DNA of 12,302 nucleotides from JBDHTS01 sp044220535 (GTDB taxonomy: Bacteria; Pseudomonadota; Alphaproteobacteria; Micavibrionales; Micavibrionaceae), in the NCBI GenBank assembly GCA_044220535.1, contig JBGAQU010000081.1, positions 1 through 12,302 on the forward strand, given 5' to 3'. Both the position numbers and the translations under genes were made by a program. The notes beneath the pieces are model-generated. The model was given only the letters and a program-made list of their open reading frames with translations, had not been told where the DNA came from and searched no databases. Shown here piece by piece: positions 6,592-12,302 of this stretch. Each line of letters starts with the position of its first letter. The stretch's first letter is position 1.

Positions 6592-7578
6592 ATGCCCAGA
6601 TTTTTTCTGATTACCGTTATGCTTGCCGCAATCGCCAGCCCGGCTTGGGCACAGACCGTGCCAGCTGTGCCGGTCAAACCCGGCCCGCCGCCTCTCACCA
6701 TTGTGAAAGACACAGCGCCCAAACAAAGAATCGTTCCCGCGATGGATGATGCGCCTGTCACAAAATCCGACATTCTCGGCATCATTGTTCAGGTCGAAGG
6801 CACGGTTGCCATCAAAGGCGGGGCCAAAGACGCCAAGCCTTCGCCCACTGCCGCTAACGCTCCGCTCCATTTACATGACACAGTGGCCACCGGCCCGAAA
6901 AGCCGCGCCCTGCTGCTGCTGATTGACGGCACGCAAATGATCCTGGGTGAAAACGCGACTTTTTCCCTCGATGATTACAGCTTCGATCCTGAACAACCCG
7001 GCATGAACAAGGCCCGTTTCAATTTCGCGGCGGGCGCATTTCTCTATGTCAGCGGCCTGGTCGCAAAGGCCGTCAGCCCGGATGTAAAACTGGAAACGCC
7101 GCACGGCTCCATCGGCATTCGCGGTACCGTGGTCTGGGGCGGGCAAATCGATGAAAGCTATGGCGTGCTGGTCGTCGAAGGTCGCGTCACGGCTGACGGC
7201 CCGCGCGGCCGCGTCGGCGCGGATACTGGCCAGGCTATCGATTTCCGCACCGGCACAAAATCTGTCCCAAGCCGTGCCGTTTGGTCGCCCGAACGGTTTA
7301 ATGCCGCCCTCTCCATGATCGTAATCAAGGAACCGTTCGAAGCCGAAGCGCAGATCGCCAAAATCCGCCAGACACATGAAGGCTTCACGCCATCCAAGCC
7401 ACCGCCCCCTGCCGCGCCGGCCGCCGCCCCATGGTCGCCGACTATGCCCAAAGTCGATCTGCCCAGCATGCCTGTTCAGCCGTCCGGCCCGTCCACCGCG
7501 CCTGAATTCGAAAAGCTGGAACGCCAGGATCTGGAGAAACCGAAGGAAGTCTACGTGCCCAGGGAAAAAGGGCTGTAA
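6592..7578 (+). CDS. exported FecR-domain protein
   Basis: A 328-aa protein with a clear signal peptide: MPRFF, a hydrophobic stretch, then SPAWA before Gln21, so cleavage is expected after Ala20. The FecR-type domain spans about 62-205. It includes a repeated beta pattern (VQVEGTVAIKG, DTVATGPKSRALLLLIDG) and the hallmark TPHGSIGIRGTVV (169-181). A Pro/Ala-rich linker (266-305) and a charged tail follow. There is no cytoplasmic N-terminal or transmembrane region as in true FecR anti-sigma regulators, and no sigma factor or TonB receptor gene lies nearby. It is therefore probably a stand-alone periplasmic or surface protein of unknown role. AAGGCGG (6579-6585) sits 6 bases before the ATG. It ends 2 bases from the convergent NDUFAF6-like gene with no terminator between. 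Confidence 0.85.
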   Translation: MPRFFLITVMLAAIASPAWAQTVPAVPVKPGPPPLTIVKDTAPKQRIVPAMDDAPVTKSDILGIIVQVEGTVAIKGGAKDAKPSPTAANAPLHLHDTVATGPKSRALLLLIDGTQMILGENATFSLDDYSFDPEQPGMNKARFNFAAGAFLYVSGLVAKAVSPDVKLETPHGSIGIRGTVVWGGQIDESYGVLVVEGRVTADGPRGRVGADTGQAIDFRTGTKSVPSRAVWSPERFNAALSMIVIKEPFEAEAQIAKIRQTHEGFTPSKPPPPAAPAAAPWSPTMPKVDLPSMPVQPSGPSTAPEFEKLERQDLEKPKEVYVPREKGL

Positions 7579-7580
7579 TT

Positions 7581-8333
7581 TCAGCAGGCCATCCAAAGCC
7601 GCAACGCATAAAACGGTGGCGGCAAGGCCAGGCGGCAGTCCCGCAGATCATAATCCAGCGCCCTGATATGCCCGAGCCACAGGCGTGCCTGCCGTACCGT
7701 CACGCGTTCTATCCGCCCCGCAGGCTTCGCTTGCTTCAACAAACCTTCAGCATGCCTGCAAACATCCCGCACGATCTCTTTCAACGCCGCCGGATCATTC
7801 ACATTCACCGGCAACAAACACCGCCCCTGCCGCGCCAGAAATGGCACACTGCGCAGAATGCCGGCAAGCCCGTACGCCGTCGAGATAATCTCCGCATCGC
7901 CGCCCCCACCCGCAATCAATGACGCCATGCGCAACAACGGCGCGTTCACGCGGCCTGCATACTCCGCCAGCGCCTCGATATTTTCCATCGGCGCATCGTC
8001 AAGATCACGCTCCCGCGCTATCAGTAGGTTTTCAAATTCATGATGCGGCAATTTGCACCGCCGGACCGCCCTCGCTAACGCCTGCGCCACCTCATGCGCG
8101 GGCGCGAACTCTCCGTTATAAATCTGGTCCAGCGCGTCCCGCCACCATTGCAGGCGGATCAGCCCCAGCGTCGGCTGGCTCACCGTCTCGCGCACCTTCG
8201 CGATTTCGTGGTTAAACGCATACAGCGCCCAAAGATCCGGGCGCACAGGCGCAGGCATCAACAGAGCGGCCAGAAACCGGTCCCGGTCATGTTGCCGGAC
8301 GATAGCGCTGCAATGATCTGATATGGATTGCAT
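7581..8333 (-). CDS. squalene/phytoene-synthase-fold protein, NDUFAF6-like
   Basis: A 250-aa protein related to squalene/phytoene synthases. FLAALLMPAPVRPDLWALYAF (20-40) and GLIRLQWWRDALDQIY (57-72) match the pattern of the mitochondrial complex I assembly factor NDUFAF6 and its bacterial homologues. The Asp-rich motifs that bind Mg-diphosphate in active synthases are missing: the first is replaced by NHEIAKVRE (41-49) and the second by GILRSVPFLARQG (158-170). Condensation of isoprenoid diphosphates is therefore unlikely; a respiratory-complex assembly role is inferred from the eukaryotic relative. It is the last gene of a minus-strand operon, 11 bases after the previous stop. No ribosome binding site is evident, so coupling is likely. 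Confidence 0.78.
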   Translation of the reverse strand: MQSISDHCSAIVRQHDRDRFLAALLMPAPVRPDLWALYAFNHEIAKVRETVSQPTLGLIRLQWWRDALDQIYNGEFAPAHEVAQALARAVRRCKLPHHEFENLLIARERDLDDAPMENIEALAEYAGRVNAPLLRMASLIAGGGGDAEIISTAYGLAGILRSVPFLARQGRCLLPVNVNDPAALKEIVRDVCRHAEGLLKQAKPAGRIERVTVRQARLWLGHIRALDYDLRDCRLALPPPFYALRLWMAC

Positions 8334-8344
8334 GGTGTAAGCAG

Positions 8345-9055
8345 TTAAGGTTGCCAGTCTTTAAGATAGGCCTTTTCCTCATCAAACGCGAACGCTCTGT
8401 CGCAAATTCTTTTCCCGCCGGACCTGATTCTTGCCCATTCGCTTTCAAAAAGCTGTAAACCCACCAGCCGCGCTTTTGAAAACAATTCCAGATCCCTGTC
8501 GTTATCCAGAAAAGCGTCGGCGTTATCGTTTAAAATCAAATCCGCGATCTGAAGGTTGTCCATCCCCTCGATCAGCTTTGGGTCCTTAATAATTTTCAAA
8601 ATTTCCGTTACGGGGTCAAAAGCTATGCTTAATAACTCCACCAGCAAATTCTGCTTGTTGCCGATGACTAATAACGATCGGGGCGGGTCCATGTCCAACC
8701 CAGCATTTTTTGGTACATCAAGACCAAGAATAAAGAGAAATATATTCAGAAACGTTTCAGGATCCTTATTGATAAGGGCGTCGGCCCTGACGCTTTGGAC
8801 ATTTCCCTGACTGGAAAGACGATCTTCTATGATATCCGATGTCTCAAGATTGCGGGTTAACCCCGCCGTGATGATCAGCAAGGGATAGCTGATCGGCTGA
8901 CCTGCGAGAAACGCCGCCATGCGGTTCACTTCCTCGCGCCCCTGCTCGCTCAACGGCACGGCCCCGGCAAGCTCTTCGTCTTTCACATTGGAGCCATGCC
9001 GGGCCAGCCACAATTGCAGAGGTGGCAGACCGGTCCGGTTGAAATCGCCGTTCAT
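8345..9055 (-). CDS. histidine-phosphatase-fold protein, second catalytic His apparently lost
   Basis: A 236-aa protein. LARHGSN (17-23) is the RHG signature of the histidine phosphatase (phosphoglycerate mutase-like) superfamily, with His20 as the expected phospho-acceptor. LSEQGREE (35-42) and TAGLTRNLETSDII (63-76, Arg68) follow the usual order. Where family members have a second His (VGHN or VSHG), this one reads LLVIGNKQN (128-136), with Asn133 in that place. A long acidic helical insert (about 145-200) is also unusual. It may be a weak or inactive phosphatase, or a ligand-binding relative. It lies 8 bases after the stop of the 92-aa gene and 11 before the next start, so it is in an operon. 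The fold is likely, activity doubtful. Confidence 0.65.
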   Translation of the reverse strand: MNGDFNRTGLPPLQLWLARHGSNVKDEELAGAVPLSEQGREEVNRMAAFLAGQPISYPLLIITAGLTRNLETSDIIEDRLSSQGNVQSVRADALINKDPETFLNIFLFILGLDVPKNAGLDMDPPRSLLVIGNKQNLLVELLSIAFDPVTEILKIIKDPKLIEGMDNLQIADLILNDNADAFLDNDRDLELFSKARLVGLQLFESEWARIRSGGKRICDRAFAFDEEKAYLKDWQP

Positions 9056-9063
9056 AATTGGTC

Positions 9064-9342
9064 TTAAATCGGTGCAACGCGCCCCAAAGGCCCGATAACC
9101 GAGGCTACAGGGCTTGCATCAGCAACCGTTCCAAAAGTCTCAGGCGCAACTGAGGCTTTTCCGCTCAATGCCTGTTCGATCTCTTCAAGGGATCTATTGG
9201 AAGAAACTTTAAGCAATCTATCGGTTGCATACATAATTTCACCCAGACCAGCGTTTTGATTAAACGCGTCCTTAACCGCGGCCATCTGGCCCTGCTGAAC
9301 GGTGACGACATAGCGGTTCATTTTTGCGTTACTTTCAACCAT
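9064..9342 (-). CDS. 92-aa small protein of unknown function
   Basis: I chose the ATG at 9342-9340 because GGAGG precedes it by 5 bases and a strong promoter lies just upstream; a longer in-frame start at 9456 would lie beyond that promoter. The predicted pattern is strand (RYVVTVQ, 10-16), helix (MAAVKDAFNQ, 20-29), strand pair (GEIMYATDRLLKVSS, 34-48), helix (SLEEIEQALSG, 51-61) and a strand (ASVAPE), then a Gly/Pro/Val-rich tail. This is compatible with a small ferredoxin-like alpha/beta fold, as in peptidase-inhibitor I9 or ACT-like domains, but I recognise no family. It is the first gene of the operon with the phosphatase-fold and NDUFAF6-like proteins, and is divergent from sodB. Confidence 0.65.
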   Translation of the reverse strand: MVESNAKMNRYVVTVQQGQMAAVKDAFNQNAGLGEIMYATDRLLKVSSNRSLEEIEQALSGKASVAPETFGTVADASPVASVIGPLGRVAPI

Positions 9343-9373
9343 AACAGCCTCCACTAAAGTAATATGACTAATT

Positions 9374-9402
9374 CTTATAGCCGCACATCCCCCTATTGTC
9401 AA
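9374..9402 (-). promoter_or_regulatory. strong sigma70 promoter of the minus-strand three-gene operon
   Basis: On the minus strand TTGACA (plus 9397-9402, perfect) and TATAAG (plus 9374-9379, one mismatch) are 17 bases apart. The start is predicted near 9367, 25 nt before the ATG of the 92-aa gene. The -35 box overlaps that proposed for sodB on the other strand. Confidence 0.7.
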
Positions 9403-9423
9403 ACTTTCTATTAAATGTAGATT
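9396..9423 (+). promoter_or_regulatory. probable sodB promoter
   Basis: TTGTCA (9396-9401, one mismatch) and TAGATT (9418-9423, two mismatches) are 16 bases apart. The start is predicted near 9430, about 29 nt before the sodB ATG. The -35 overlaps that of the divergent operon. Confidence 0.4.
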
Positions 9424-9458
9424 GTTCAAGGATTTAAATTTGAAAAACGGAGACAAAC

Positions 9459-10085
9459 ATGACCCTCACCCTCCCCGAACTCCCCTATGCCTATGACGCG
9501 CTCCTGCCTTACATGTCAAAGGAAACCCTGGAATTCCACCATGACAAGCATCACAAGGCCTATGTCGATAAGGGCAACGAACTGCTGCAAGGCTCCGGCC
9601 TCGAAGGCAAGTCGCTGGAGGATGCGATGGTCGCGGCCTATAAAGACAAATCCAAAGTCCCCTTGATCAACCAGCTGGGCCAGCATTTCAACCATATCCA
9701 TTTCTGGCACTGGATGAAAAAAGGCGGCGGCGGCAACAAACTGCCTGGCAAGCTGGAAAAGCAACTGACTTCAGACCTCGGCGGCTTCGACGGTTTCAAA
9801 AAGAAATTCATTGAGGCTGGCGTGGGCCAGTTCGGTTCCGGCTGGTGCTGGCTGACGCTCGATCCCGCATCGGGCAAACTTGAAATCACCAAAACCCCGA
9901 ACGGTGAAAACCCGCTGGTGCATGGCAAGACACCCCTGCTCGGTTGCGACGTGTGGGAACACAGCTATTACATCGACTACCGCAACGCCCGCCCGAAATA
10001 CCTTGAGGCGTTCGTGGACAGCCTGATCAACTGGGATTATGTCGGTGAACTCTACGAAAAAGGCCCGATGAAAATCGCGGCATAA
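9459..10085 (+). CDS. sodB: iron-type superoxide dismutase
   Basis: A 208-aa Fe/Mn superoxide dismutase, converting superoxide to oxygen and hydrogen peroxide in the cytoplasm. Metal ligands are His27 (EFHHDKHH), His79 (QHFNHIHFW), Asp164 and His168 (DVWEHSYYIDY). Gln75, four residues before the second His, takes the place of the outer-sphere Gln of iron enzymes, and the Gln typical of Mn enzymes before LLGCDVWEH is not seen. Iron or cambialistic use is thus favoured. GGAG at 9449-9452 precedes the ATG. A strong terminator follows directly, so it is monocistronic. Its divergent partner operon contains an NDUFAF6-like protein, a possible respiratory or oxidative-stress link (inference). Confidence 0.95.
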   Translation: MTLTLPELPYAYDALLPYMSKETLEFHHDKHHKAYVDKGNELLQGSGLEGKSLEDAMVAAYKDKSKVPLINQLGQHFNHIHFWHWMKKGGGGNKLPGKLEKQLTSDLGGFDGFKKKFIEAGVGQFGSGWCWLTLDPASGKLEITKTPNGENPLVHGKTPLLGCDVWEHSYYIDYRNARPKYLEAFVDSLINWDYVGELYEKGPMKIAA

Positions 10086-10087
10086 AT

Positions 10088-10118
10088 AAAAAAAGGGAGC
10101 CTGAAGGCTCCCTTTTTT
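10088..10118. terminator. bidirectional Rho-independent terminator
   Basis: GGGAGCC (10095-10101), loop TGAA, GGCTCCC (10106-10112), flanked by seven A on the left (10088-10094) and six T on the right (10113-10118). It ends sodB on the plus strand and the 66-aa gene on the minus strand, whose stop codon (10117-10119) overlaps the T-run. Confidence 0.95.
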
Positions 10119-10317
10119 AGAACTTAAATTTCGGTCCCTCATAAGGCAGCCTCGGACCTTGAGGCCCGTCATCAAATTCTTCCCGTGTGGGAAATAAATC
10201 TAATTCCGGCTCTGGCGCCCTTACTCTTCTAAAAAATTCTCCAATACGCTCTATCCGAAGCTCTTGAAGCGTTACAAAATCTTCTTCTCGCTCTGCACAA
10301 GACGGGTAATTAGCCAT
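10117..10317 (-). CDS. 66-aa acidic small protein of unknown function
   Basis: It starts at ATG 10317-10315 with GAGGG 7 bases upstream; the in-frame TTG at 10323 is disfavoured because it would sit next to that site. The protein is rich in Glu, Asp, Pro and Arg. It has one probable amphipathic helix (TLQELRIERIGEFFRRV, about 18-34) and a Pro/Gly-rich tail ending GPKFKF. There is no membrane segment or known motif. A promoter, a good ribosome binding site and a terminator placed right at its stop all support a real gene rather than a chance frame. I do not recognise a family. Confidence 0.65.
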   Translation of the reverse strand: MANYPSCAEREEDFVTLQELRIERIGEFFRRVRAPEPELDLFPTREEFDDGPQGPRLPYEGPKFKF

Positions 10318-10345
10318 TATCAAACCCTCTATGATTGTTCATATA

Positions 10346-10374
10346 TTTATACATAAAAACACAGGCTTTTGCAA
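10346..10374 (-). promoter_or_regulatory. sigma70-type promoter of the 66-aa gene
   Basis: On the minus strand TTGCAA (plus 10369-10374) and TATAAA (plus 10346-10351) are 17 bases apart, with the start of transcription predicted near 10339, about 22 nt before the ATG. The -10 differs from consensus at one position. Confidence 0.6.
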
Positions 10375-10435
10375 ATTTACGTGTATTTTCCAAAAACCGT
10401 CACCGATTAACTCTATCCTGTTGTAAAATTATCTC

Positions 10436-10960
10436 ATGGCAAAAGTTGCCGTGGTAACGGACATTCATTTTAACCATGATGGCCCTAACAAAAAAGCCTG
10501 GAAGCCCCTGAACTCGTCGACCGTTTCGTCCGGGCTGCCAATAAGAAAAAAGCCGATTGCGCCATCGATCTCGGCGACCGGGTGAACAAGACCAGCGCGG
10601 AAAAAGACCGCGCATGGCTGGAACAGGCTTTGGCGAGCGCCCGCGGCAGGATAGTGCTCTGCACCCATATTCCGCTGGACAATAATGACAAGGACTATGA
10701 GCACAGCCTGAAACGCGACAAAGCGTCCTACCTCTCCTTTTTCAGGGAAGGCCCGGAAATCCGGGGACTGTTAAAAGGTCGAAGCCTGTATGGCCGGCCA
10801 CCGCCATCGCAACCGCCTCAGGATCATGGACGGCATCCCCTATTTCACCTTCCAGGCCCTAACCCAGCTGGATAAAAAGAGCGGCCATGCCTGCGGCGCC
10901 TTCCGCCTGATCGACTTTGAAGACGATCAAATTCGGATCAAAAGCTATGGCCGAAAATAG
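10436..10960 (+). pseudogene. decayed calcineurin-like metallophosphoesterase
   Basis: The product is spread over three frames. The frame from 10436 gives MAKVAVVTDIHFNHDG with the D-x-H metal motif. A one-base loss near 10510 moves it to the frame reading ELVDRFVRAANKKKAD, AIDLGDR, VLCTHIPLDN and SFFREGPEIRGLLKG. A second shift near 10775-10779 (net +1) moves it to ACMAGHRHRNR and a tail ending at TAG 10958-10960. Against the intact paralogue at 11049 it also lacks about 80 residues between GDR and the DRAWLEQAL helix, including the GNHE motif. No ribosome binding site precedes the ATG; TAAAAT (10424-10429) lies 6 bases upstream of it. This is a dead relic of a tandem paralogue, barring assembly error. 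Confidence 0.85.
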
Positions 10961-11048
10961 AAAGACATTGTAATCATTAAAGAAAATGGCAATACAAAAA
11001 AATATATCATTTTCAATAATATTGACCGCACAGGTAAAATGTAATAAC

Positions 11049-11912
11049 ATGACCCGCATGAAACCATTATTACGCCTCGGCTATGTAACGGACATTCATT
11101 CCGGATCCGAAAAACCCAATAAACGGGGATCGAAAGCCCCACAATTGACTCAAAAATTCGTTCGTGTCTCAAACCGTTTAAATGTCGATCTCGTTGTTAT
11201 AGGTGGCGACCTGGTCCAATTCCAAGACGGTGTGACCCAAGCCATGGGTCATCTTCGCCAGCTTAAAAATATTTTCAGCGCCGTGGCCGCGCCCCTTCTT
11301 TATAATCTGGGTAATCATGAACGTTATTTAATGTCGTCACCGGCACTTCAAAAATTTCTCGATATGCCGGACGAATCTTATGTACGGAAGAAAAACGGAT
11401 TCACGGTTATCATGTGGAACCCGAATGTCCTGATTGACGATCATGGCCTGTCCCTGCGTCCATCCGACCTTGAATGGCTGCAAAAAACTTTAAATGCCGC
11501 AACATCCCCTTGCATCGTTTCAACACATGTCCCGCTGGATAACGACTCTTACGACGATCATCATGTCCAAAAACATGACCGCAGGCCATTTGTATCATTT
11601 TATCCGCAAGGACCGGATGCGAGAAACATAATCGAAGAGTCTGGAAAGGTCATCATGTGCCTGGCGGGTCATCGTCACCGCAACAGACATCGCGAAATCA
11701 ACGGCATCCATTACCTGACACGGCAATCACTGGTGCAGGCAGACAGGATGGCCGACCCGCCCTACGGCGCATTCTCGATGATCGATATCTATGAAGACAC
11801 CATCAAAGTCAAAGGCTTTGGCCGACAGCAAAAATCAATGTGCCTTTCTTACTGCACGCCTTCGGCATTTACATCCGCAGCAAAGCCAATCGCGGAACTT
11901 GAAATCGCTTAG
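11049..11912 (+). CDS. calcineurin-like metallophosphoesterase
   Basis: A 287-aa protein from ATG 11049; this start matches the N-terminus of the neighbouring pseudogene, whereas the in-frame ATG at 10986 would add 21 residues of AT-rich, non-homologous sequence. The five metal-site motifs are present in order: VTDIH (13-17), GGDLV (52-56), GNHE (88-91), STHVP (158-162) and GHRHRNR (207-213). It should be a dinuclear-metal phosphoesterase, acting on a phosphomonoester, diester or nucleotide that cannot be specified. There is no signal peptide. The start lacks a clear ribosome binding site, and TAAAAT (11035-11040) lies 8 bases before it, so a leaderless transcript is possible. Its TAG overlaps the stop of the convergent TerC gene. 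Confidence 0.88.
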   Translation: MTRMKPLLRLGYVTDIHSGSEKPNKRGSKAPQLTQKFVRVSNRLNVDLVVIGGDLVQFQDGVTQAMGHLRQLKNIFSAVAAPLLYNLGNHERYLMSSPALQKFLDMPDESYVRKKNGFTVIMWNPNVLIDDHGLSLRPSDLEWLQKTLNAATSPCIVSTHVPLDNDSYDDHHVQKHDRRPFVSFYPQGPDARNIIEESGKVIMCLAGHRHRNRHREINGIHYLTRQSLVQADRMADPPYGAFSMIDIYEDTIKVKGFGRQQKSMCLSYCTPSAFTSAAKPIAELEIA

Positions 11913-12302
11913 GACGCACTGCCCTTCCGCTTTGCCCGCGCCTTCGCCGCCATCAAATTCAGGCATTCCACGCTCATGGAGAACGCAATCGCCGCATACA
12001 GGAACCCGCGCGGAATGTGGAAGTCGAGACCATCCGCAACCAGCGCCACGCCGACCAGCAGGATAAAGCTCAAGGCCAGCATCTTTACAGTTGGGTGTCT
12101 GTTGACAAATCGGCTGACCGGTTCAGACGCAAACATCATAATGGCGATGGCGATCACGACCGCTGCAATCATGATTTCCAGATCATTGGTCATTCCCACG
12201 GCGGTAATAACCGAATCCAGCGAAAAGACCAGGTCCAGCATGACGATCTGCATTACTATAAAAGCGAATGACGCCTGTTTTTTATGGGCGATATCTTCCG
12301 GG
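11909..12302 (-). CDS. TerC-family membrane protein, short YgdQ-like type (5' end beyond window)
   Basis: 130 residues are visible. The frame runs through the right edge (first full codon at 12301) and reads PEDIAHKKQASFAF before the internal Met at 12253, so that Met is not the start. The TerC motif LDLVFSLDSVITAVGM carries the conserved acidic residues. About four hydrophobic helices follow, with a VKMLALSFILLVG motif and a basic C-terminus (AKARAKRKGSAS) after CLNLMAA. It belongs to the shorter branch (YgdQ/YoaE-like) rather than the Alx-like branch of the gene at 2764-3738. A metal-ion (Mn2+-type) transport role is known for some relatives and only inferred here. It converges on the phosphoesterase gene with a 4-base stop overlap. 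Confidence 0.9.
   Translation of the reverse strand, partial: PEDIAHKKQASFAFIVMQIVMLDLVFSLDSVITAVGMTNDLEIMIAAVVIAIAIMMFASEPVSRFVNRHPTVKMLALSFILLVGVALVADGLDFHIPRGFLYAAIAFSMSVECLNLMAAKARAKRKGSAS

Noticed and set aside
6592..7578. FecIR-type signalling system
   Set aside because: The protein has a cleavable signal peptide rather than an anti-sigma domain and membrane helix, and no sigma factor or TonB-dependent receptor gene is adjacent.
6871..7596. 241-residue open frame on the minus strand inside the FecR-domain gene
   Set aside because: It is antisense to a gene with a signal peptide and hallmark motifs and has no recognisable domain. The frame is open because of GC-rich codon bias.
9343..9456. 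38-residue N-terminal extension of the 92-aa protein
   Set aside because: It would cross the predicted promoter of the same gene and the sodB leader, whereas the internal ATG at 9342 has a GGAGG site at ideal distance.
10582..10875. Stand-alone 97-aa gene
   Set aside because: Its residues continue the metallophosphoesterase homology of the frames before and after it, so it is the middle piece of a frameshifted pseudogene.
10986..11048. 21-residue N-terminal extension of the intact phosphoesterase
   Set aside because: It is AT-rich, not homologous to the paralogue, and has no ribosome binding site. ATG 11049 aligns with the pseudogene start.
1..12302. CRISPR arrays, tRNA or rRNA genes, transposases, integrase or attachment sites
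   Set aside because: Looked for and not seen: no regularly spaced repeats, no tRNA-like cloverleaf with CCA end, and no transposase or recombinase motifs in any frame.

Overview
The window looks like ordinary chromosome of an alphaproteobacterium. The evidence is family content: an ELM1-like (DUF1022) protein, folate-dependent TrmFO, an NDUFAF6-like squalene/phytoene-synthase homologue and an iron-type superoxide dismutase. The core genes are GC-rich and the spacing is very tight. Genus cannot be read from the sequence. I see no tRNA, rRNA, insertion sequence, CRISPR array or prophage gene.

Layout. Positions 1-617 hold the 3' part of an ELM1-family gene. A good sigma70-type promoter (about 630-658) then starts a three-gene operon to 2767: a GNAT acetyltransferase and two tandem class-I-glutamine-amidotransferase-like proteins of the BPL_N type. 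The first of the pair keeps a Cys-His-Glu triad. The second keeps only the Cys. A long TerC-family membrane protein (3738-2764, minus) converges on this operon with overlapping stop codons and has a roughly 115-nt structured leader. Divergent to it is trmFO (3951-5321), preceded by a 17-codon upstream ORF whose stop overlaps the trmFO start. An AT-rich gene for a HExxH metallopeptidase-like protein (5359-6516) follows, then an exported FecR-domain protein (6592-7578).

From 9342 down to 7581 a minus-strand operon encodes a 92-aa protein, a histidine-phosphatase-fold protein that seems to lack its second catalytic His, and an NDUFAF6-like protein lacking the Asp motifs of active synthases. Its promoter shares a -35 region with the divergent sodB-like gene (9459-10085). 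That gene ends in a strong bidirectional terminator, which also serves a convergent 66-aa small gene (10317-10117). Next come a decayed metallophosphoesterase pseudogene (10436-10960) and an intact paralogue (11049-11912). The window ends in a second, shorter TerC-family gene entering from the right edge (minus). It also shares a TTAG stop overlap with its neighbour.

Working together: the clearest functional unit is the GNAT/BPL_N/BPL_N operon, whose substrate is unknown and which is the best candidate for an undescribed small pathway. The minus operon combines two fold-conserved but apparently catalytically altered proteins, one of a family linked to respiratory complex I assembly, next to superoxide dismutase. 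TrmFO is tRNA-modification housekeeping. The two TerC proteins are probably metal-ion (Mn2+-type) transport or homeostasis membrane proteins. The metallopeptidase and the phosphoesterase pair look like accessory genes.
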